A stretch of DNA of 64,000 bases from Medicago truncatula. Its lineage: Eukaryota; Streptophyta; Magnoliopsida; Fabales; Fabaceae. The stretch lies in contig NC_053042.1 of NCBI RefSeq assembly GCF_003473485.1, forward strand, positions 11,118,501 through 11,182,500, written 5' to 3'. Position numbers and translations under genes: made by a program. Numbering within the stretch: the first letter of the stretch is position 1; every line of letters begins with the position of its first letter. This document shows positions 59,893 to 64,000 of the stretch, in pieces. Under the pieces are notes generated by a model. It worked only from the letters and a program-made list of their open reading frames with translations, was not told where the DNA came from and did no database searches.

Positions 59893-60068
59893 AAAAATTT
59901 GCTTCATAAATATAAGCACATAAAATCTACAATAGATGCGATGCAAATATTTAACGGTGTTTTGCTTAAAAAATATTTAAAAAAATTTGCTTCATAAATA
60001 TAAGCACATAAAATCTACAATAGATGCGATGCAAATATTTAACGGTGTTTTGCTTAAAAAATATTTAA
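59893..60068. repeat. 88-base tandem duplication
   Basis: Two near-identical copies begin AAAAATTTGCTTCATAAATA and include ACAATAGATGCGATGC. The copies start at about 59893 and 59981. A third, diverged partial copy follows at about 60120-60200. Confidence 0.9.
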
Positions 60069-60359
60069 AAGAAACACTGTATTAATGTTGATAATTTGAA
60101 AATAGTGATGATTTTTCAAAGTTTTATCATATCAATATATAAAATTTACTTCCGTAGACATCAAATAAAATCTGCAACGGGTACAATGCAAATATTTAAC
60201 ATATTTTTGCATACGAAAGAAACAAATATTATTCGAGAGAATCATTACATTAATGTAGAAAATATTTATTTGATCTTTCTAAACATTTAACAATATTATC
60301 AATTTAATCATTTTTAATATAGTTTCCACGATATTACTCGACCCGTGTGCAAATCAACA

Positions 60360-60500
60360 TTTTTTTTTTCCTATAGATAGACGAGATGACAAAACCATCA
60401 TATACTCATACACATAAAGTGGAGGTATCGGGGTTTGAACCCCGGTCATAACGTCCGGCCTAGCAATTTCAACATTTTTGCCAGTTGAGTTAAGACTTAT
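60360..60500 (-). mobile_element. tRNA-derived SINE (minus strand)
   Basis: A poly-T head (60360-60369) is followed by ATAGATAGACGAGATGAC, the palindromic GGGGTTTGAACCCC, and GCCAGTTGAGTTAAGACT (A box on the minus strand). It matches 43668-43800. Confidence 0.7.
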
Positions 60501-60567
60501 GAGACAATCGACATGTCTTTTACTAGTAATAATTTATTTTTCAAGTATATTATATTAATTTTCATAC

Positions 60568-60700
60568 TTTTTTTTGATCAACTAGTCTAGTAACTAGAGC
60601 TTACACAATTAAATTGTGGAGAAGTGGAGTGTCGAGGTTCGAACTCTGACCCCTAGATATAATATGCAATATCCTAGCAACTGAGTTAAGCTCACGGGGA
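60568..60700 (-). mobile_element. tRNA-derived SINE (minus strand) with TSD
   Basis: On the minus strand it reads TCCCCGTGAGCTTAACTCAG ... GTTCGAACCTCGACACTCC, ending in a run of A. The flanks TTAATTTTCATAC (60555-60567) and TTAAATTTCATCATAC (60701-60716) are a decayed target duplication. It is the same family as 44531-44690 and 46847-46962. Confidence 0.75.
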
Positions 60701-61080
60701 TTAAATTTCATCATACTTTTTGGTACAAAAATTGGTTATTATTTTCAATGTGAAACCACATAATGATGAGGTAAATATAACAAAAATTCGACAACCAAAA
60801 ACTATGAAGAAAAAAAAAACTAACCCTAAGCCCAAATTTGAATCATTCTCCAATTGAACCCTATATAATCCTTTTCCTCTTGTTATTTTCTTCACAATCA
60901 CTTTCTCTCCAATTTCCCTCAGATCTTCGTGAATGGTAGAAACCCTTTTCCCCTTCGATTTCATGCGCTCCCTTTCACCTTCAACAACGGCGAGCGTTCT
61001 CCTTCCTTCCCTTTTCCCTTTCGCTTCTTGCATGCAAGGTTGGCATTATCGCTGCCTCGGTCTCGACCCCTAATTCATCC

Positions 61081-61095
61081 AAACCCTAACCCTAA
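61081..61095 (+). promoter_or_regulatory. Telo-box-like motif in the 5' leader
   Basis: AAACCCTAACCCTAA matches the plant telo-box (AAACCCTA), frequent near starts of housekeeping and translation-related plant genes. It lies about 150 bases upstream of the ATG at 61242. Function is inferred. Confidence 0.4.
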
Positions 61096-61241
61096 TTTTC
61101 AACAATTTTCCTCATTCTTTCATAAAATTCAATTTTTTTTTACATAATTCATCATTCCATTGCCTCAATTGCGTTTTTAGATTCTTGGGTATATACAATT
61201 CGTTTGTTTTTTGATTTTGTGAATTGCGTCAATTGAACACG

Positions 61242-62711
61242 ATGTTGTTGAGCAAGCAGAAGAAGAATCAGAATGCGAATAATGCTAAGAGGAGGTTGTT
61301 GATTAGCATCAATGTGCTTGGAAGTGCTGGGCCGATTCGATTTGTTGTGAACGAGGAAGAGCTTGTTGAGGCTGTTATTGATACGACGCTGAAGTCTTAT
61401 GCACGTGAAGGGAGATTACCTGTCTTGGGGAATGATCACAGTGCTTTCTTTCTCTATTGTCCTCATCTTGGATCTGATGGTATTGATTTTCTATTCAATT
61501 GCTTAATTTTATTGTTCTCTTAATACTCAATTTATGATTATTTATTGAAATGAATGATGAAACCAATAGTTTTATTTATGAAGATATAGAGAGATGAATG
61601 AAAATTATAGGTTAAGTTGTTAAGAAAGTATTGATGATAAATGATTTATCTTTGGACTTATGGTTAGTGAGAAAACATTTTGGTTGATATTGTTGAATGG
61701 TAGAAATTATGTTGTTTAATTTATCACAGAATGTTGGTTTGAGTGGTAAGGGACTTGGCTGTTATAAGCAAGTAGTCGATGGTTCAAACTTCAAACCCCC
61801 GACTCTTGTTTGTTGAAAAAACTTGGAAAACATGGTGCACTTCTTGTGTGCCAGCAGGTTCCTAAACTGTGAAATATGTGATTAAGAGCTCATTTAGTGA
61901 TTGAGTGTCTTGTGTGTTATGTTAATTATTCAGATATTAATGTTTTATGTTATTGAAACTAATTCAGTCTTTACTTATCTTGTTGTTAGTTCCGAGCTAA
62001 TTTTGCATTGACATTGCGTTGTTTTAAATCTTTGGACTTAGATTGTTTTAGACTTGAAAGAATGAGTTTAGCAGAACTTTGGAGTTATAATTCATATTTT
62101 AGTTTGCATATTGATTCGTTGGGGATCAGCCCTCTCTTTGAAAAGGTATCATGTAAGTGTGAGTGTAGAGTATAGACAGATGGAAGCAAAAGGGGTGTAT
62201 GGTTTTATTTGGGATTGAGATGAATGTAAAGTATTTGCAAACATTAATTTTGAATTATCTTGATTTAGATTAAAAGTGAGTTTTAATAATGTCAATTGGT
62301 TTATTATATTTGAAAGTTTTTATCATAAATTTAGTTTAAGTCTTGGTAATGAATTTCTTTACAGTGAAAAAGCTATATCATTTTACTTTCTGTGAAATGA
62401 AAATAAAACAATTAAACATAAGTTTATGGTAAAATCACCATTACTTCCATCATACTTATTTTTTAATGCTTAGAATTGATTTCTAATCAAGCTCTCTCTC
62501 TGTATTGTGGTTTGATGGTGCAGCCGCTTTGAGTCCTTGGGATAAAATCGGATCACATGGAGCTCGAAATTTCGTGCTATGCAAGAAGCCACAGGCGGCT
62601 ACAAATGAGGCAGCTGCTGAAGATGGAAGTGGGACTTCATCACTTCCACGCAGGGGAAGTGGTAGTTGGAAGTCTTGGTTCAACCTCAACCTTAAAGTTT
62701 CTTCCCATTAA
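61242..62711 (+). CDS. Small DUF7054-type protein (At4g22758-like)
   Basis: Two exons, 61242-61479 and 62524-62711, with the intron splitting an Ala codon. They give 141 residues. I used the ATG at 61242; the frame extends upstream only without an ATG. The N-terminal basic stretch is followed by KRRLLISINVLGSAGPIRFV, VNEEELVEAVIDTTLKSYAR, LPVLGNDHSAFFLYCP, and then LSPWDKIGSHGARNFVLCKK. This order is that of the At4g22758-like family, whose domain is ubiquitin-like in length and of unknown function. The tail has a serine/glycine-rich segment (RRGSGSWKSW). No signal peptide or membrane helix is seen. The protein is shorter than some relatives but reads complete. Confidence 0.85.
61740..61870 (+). 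mobile_element. Possible SINE-like insertion in intron
   Basis: TTTGAGTGGTAAGGGACTTG and GATGGTTCAAACTTCAAACC have A-box and B-box character, as in some legume SINEs. No tail or target duplication is clear. Confidence 0.35.
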
Positions 62712-64000
62712 TCGATCAAATTGAGATTGTGGGGAATCAAACATTTGCTACAATGCTTTATATAATTGTTTGGTTTTTTTTTTTTAATGATCCATCTTGG
62801 TTGTGTTTGTGTCTAGGCTGTCTCTGTTCACATTAGCCAGAGACAACTTTGAATTCTGGCAAGAATAAAGTATTTCTGATTTTTTATGTATTTGGTGATA
62901 AGCCATTTAACTTTTGATGGAATACAATTGAATTGATGTTTTGCATTTTGCCAATTTTTGGCTTGAAGCTTTCTTATTATATATCTGGATGTTGTGCATT
63001 GGATTCATCGAATGTAGTTTTATAAAGATTTCCATTCAGATGCAAAACAATGCTATGTGTTGTATACTTGATTTTTTTTACTTAAATGATTCATCTGGAT
63101 GTAGTAAGAAATCAGAAATGTAGGTAATGGTGTACAAGTTCTTTGCTAGGACCAACACACTAATCATTTAAGCATGCCATGTGTTGTATGTTCTGTGGGT
63201 GATGGACCAAATGTGAGACAACAGCAGCTGGATTTTGCTTTAATTTCAAATAATAAATATGAGCTCAATTTGGTGGTTGAGATGAGAAGGTAATTTTAGC
63301 TCCAATGTTCACCATAGTAGGGCAGGACTTATTTTGGGTTGGTAAATATGGTTTCTTTTGTTTTTGGAAATTATTAAATGTTACGGGACATTTTAGTTTA
63401 TCTATATGCCTAATTTGCTACTAAATATTCTAACTTGACTCTCTTTCTTCTCAACAAACACACCCTTAGAAAAGTAGCGATTAATGGTTGTAAAAAATAA
63501 TGAGAAGTTCTTCTAATACTACTCCCTTTGACACTTTATTTTTCAAAACAACGCAATGTATATAGGCGGATTTTACCATTTTGGATATAGGCCATGTATA
63601 TAAACCGATAGGATAGAGTGTTAAAAAGATAGTATTAAAGTGCCACTCAAGAATAATATACAAAAAATATGCCTAAAAGATAGTATTAAAGTGTCACTCA
63701 AGAATAATATACAAAATAATATGCCTAAAGAATATGGAGAAGCTAATTAGTGCGCGCGTATGGGCGTGTTTAGATCGGTTGTTGTGAGCATGGAGAGGAA
63801 ATGAAACTCCGGTCGTGGAGAAACTACAGAAGCAAGATCGTGGTTATTATGCATGGATAATTTTAGATTATTCATTGCTTATTAGAATTGTTTTGGTCAA
63901 TAAACCATATGCCATTCTAATAAGTAATTGGGTTGGTTGATATAAATTATCCTGAGACTGCCTCTGATACTGTGAATATAAGATCCAAACATGGTGTCAT
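62712..64000. other. Downstream region, no gene seen
   Basis: It is the 3' flank of the gene ending at 62711, followed by AT-rich DNA. A MITE-like end CTACTCCCTTTGACACTTTA occurs near 63519. A 51-base tandem duplication (units at about 63624-63674 and 63675-63725, sharing GATAGTATTAAAGTG) lies after it. Confidence 0.45.

Larger units (their letters stand above)
59505..61241. other. Repeat-rich leader and promoter region of the DUF7054-type gene
   Basis: It contains an 88-base tandem duplication (59893-60068), two minus-strand SINEs (60360-60500, 60568-60700), and from about 60860 the probable promoter and leader of the gene at 61242. A TATATAA box lies at about 60861-60867. A telo-box-type tract AAACCCTAACCCTAA lies at 61081-61095. 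Confidence 0.5.

Noticed and set aside
62483-62689. 68-codon minus-strand open frame
   Set aside because: Antisense to exon 2 of the At4g22758-like gene.

Overview
The window is nuclear DNA of a dicot plant. It is AT-rich, has intron-split genes with GT-AG borders, and carries many plant transposons. The protein types and the repeats (tRNA-derived SINEs, GTGTTTGG-type elements, hAT and Mutator-like MITEs) fit a legume of the Medicago/Trifolium/Pisum clade. The species is an inference; I could not search any database.

Layout. (1) About 1-22,000 is a cluster of LRK10L/WAK-like receptor kinase genes. Two + strand genes (3818-6354 and 18855-21056) are recent duplicates. One intact minus-strand gene (12256-14612) lies head-to-head with the second, and a broken + strand copy sits at 7369-8479. 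DNA at 290-1445 resembles the upstream region of the minus-strand gene, so a partner gene probably starts just beyond the left edge, and the duplicated unit is a divergent pair. The cluster also holds broken pieces of the neighbouring O-fucosyltransferase gene and retroelement fragments. (2) 22069-29474 (minus) is a complete 10-exon GDP-fucose O-fucosyltransferase-family gene, a Golgi-type single-pass membrane protein. (3) 30,000-34,620 is repeat-rich, with a dead hAT transposase gene next to a dead LINE. (4) 35111-37787 (minus) is a six-exon gene for a multi-pass membrane protein with a CREST-like (ceramidase/PAQR superfamily) residue pattern. (5) 38,600-46,000 has no gene I can support and is filled with MITEs and SINEs. 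(6) 46006-47539 (+) is a two-exon major-latex-protein (Bet v 1 fold) gene, and 48703-50690 (minus) is a three-exon C2-domain CAR-type gene. (7) 52,200-59,500 is nested transposons: a hAT-like MITE holding a Mutator-like element, then three 5'-truncated LINEs with visible target-site duplications. (8) 61242-62711 (+) is a two-exon gene of the At4g22758-like (DUF7054) family. The final 1.3 kb holds no gene I can see.

The receptor kinases are predicted plasma-membrane sensors with cysteine-rich wall/ligand-binding ectodomains and non-RD-type kinases (HFD in place of HRD), a class often tied to defence. The other genes are single-copy housekeeping or signalling genes with no evident functional link to one another. 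I found no previously undescribed multi-gene system. The most unusual content is the duplication history of the kinase cluster, the scattering of O-fucosyltransferase tail fragments, and a set of at least six inverted-repeat elements with 9-bp target duplications that I could delimit by eye.
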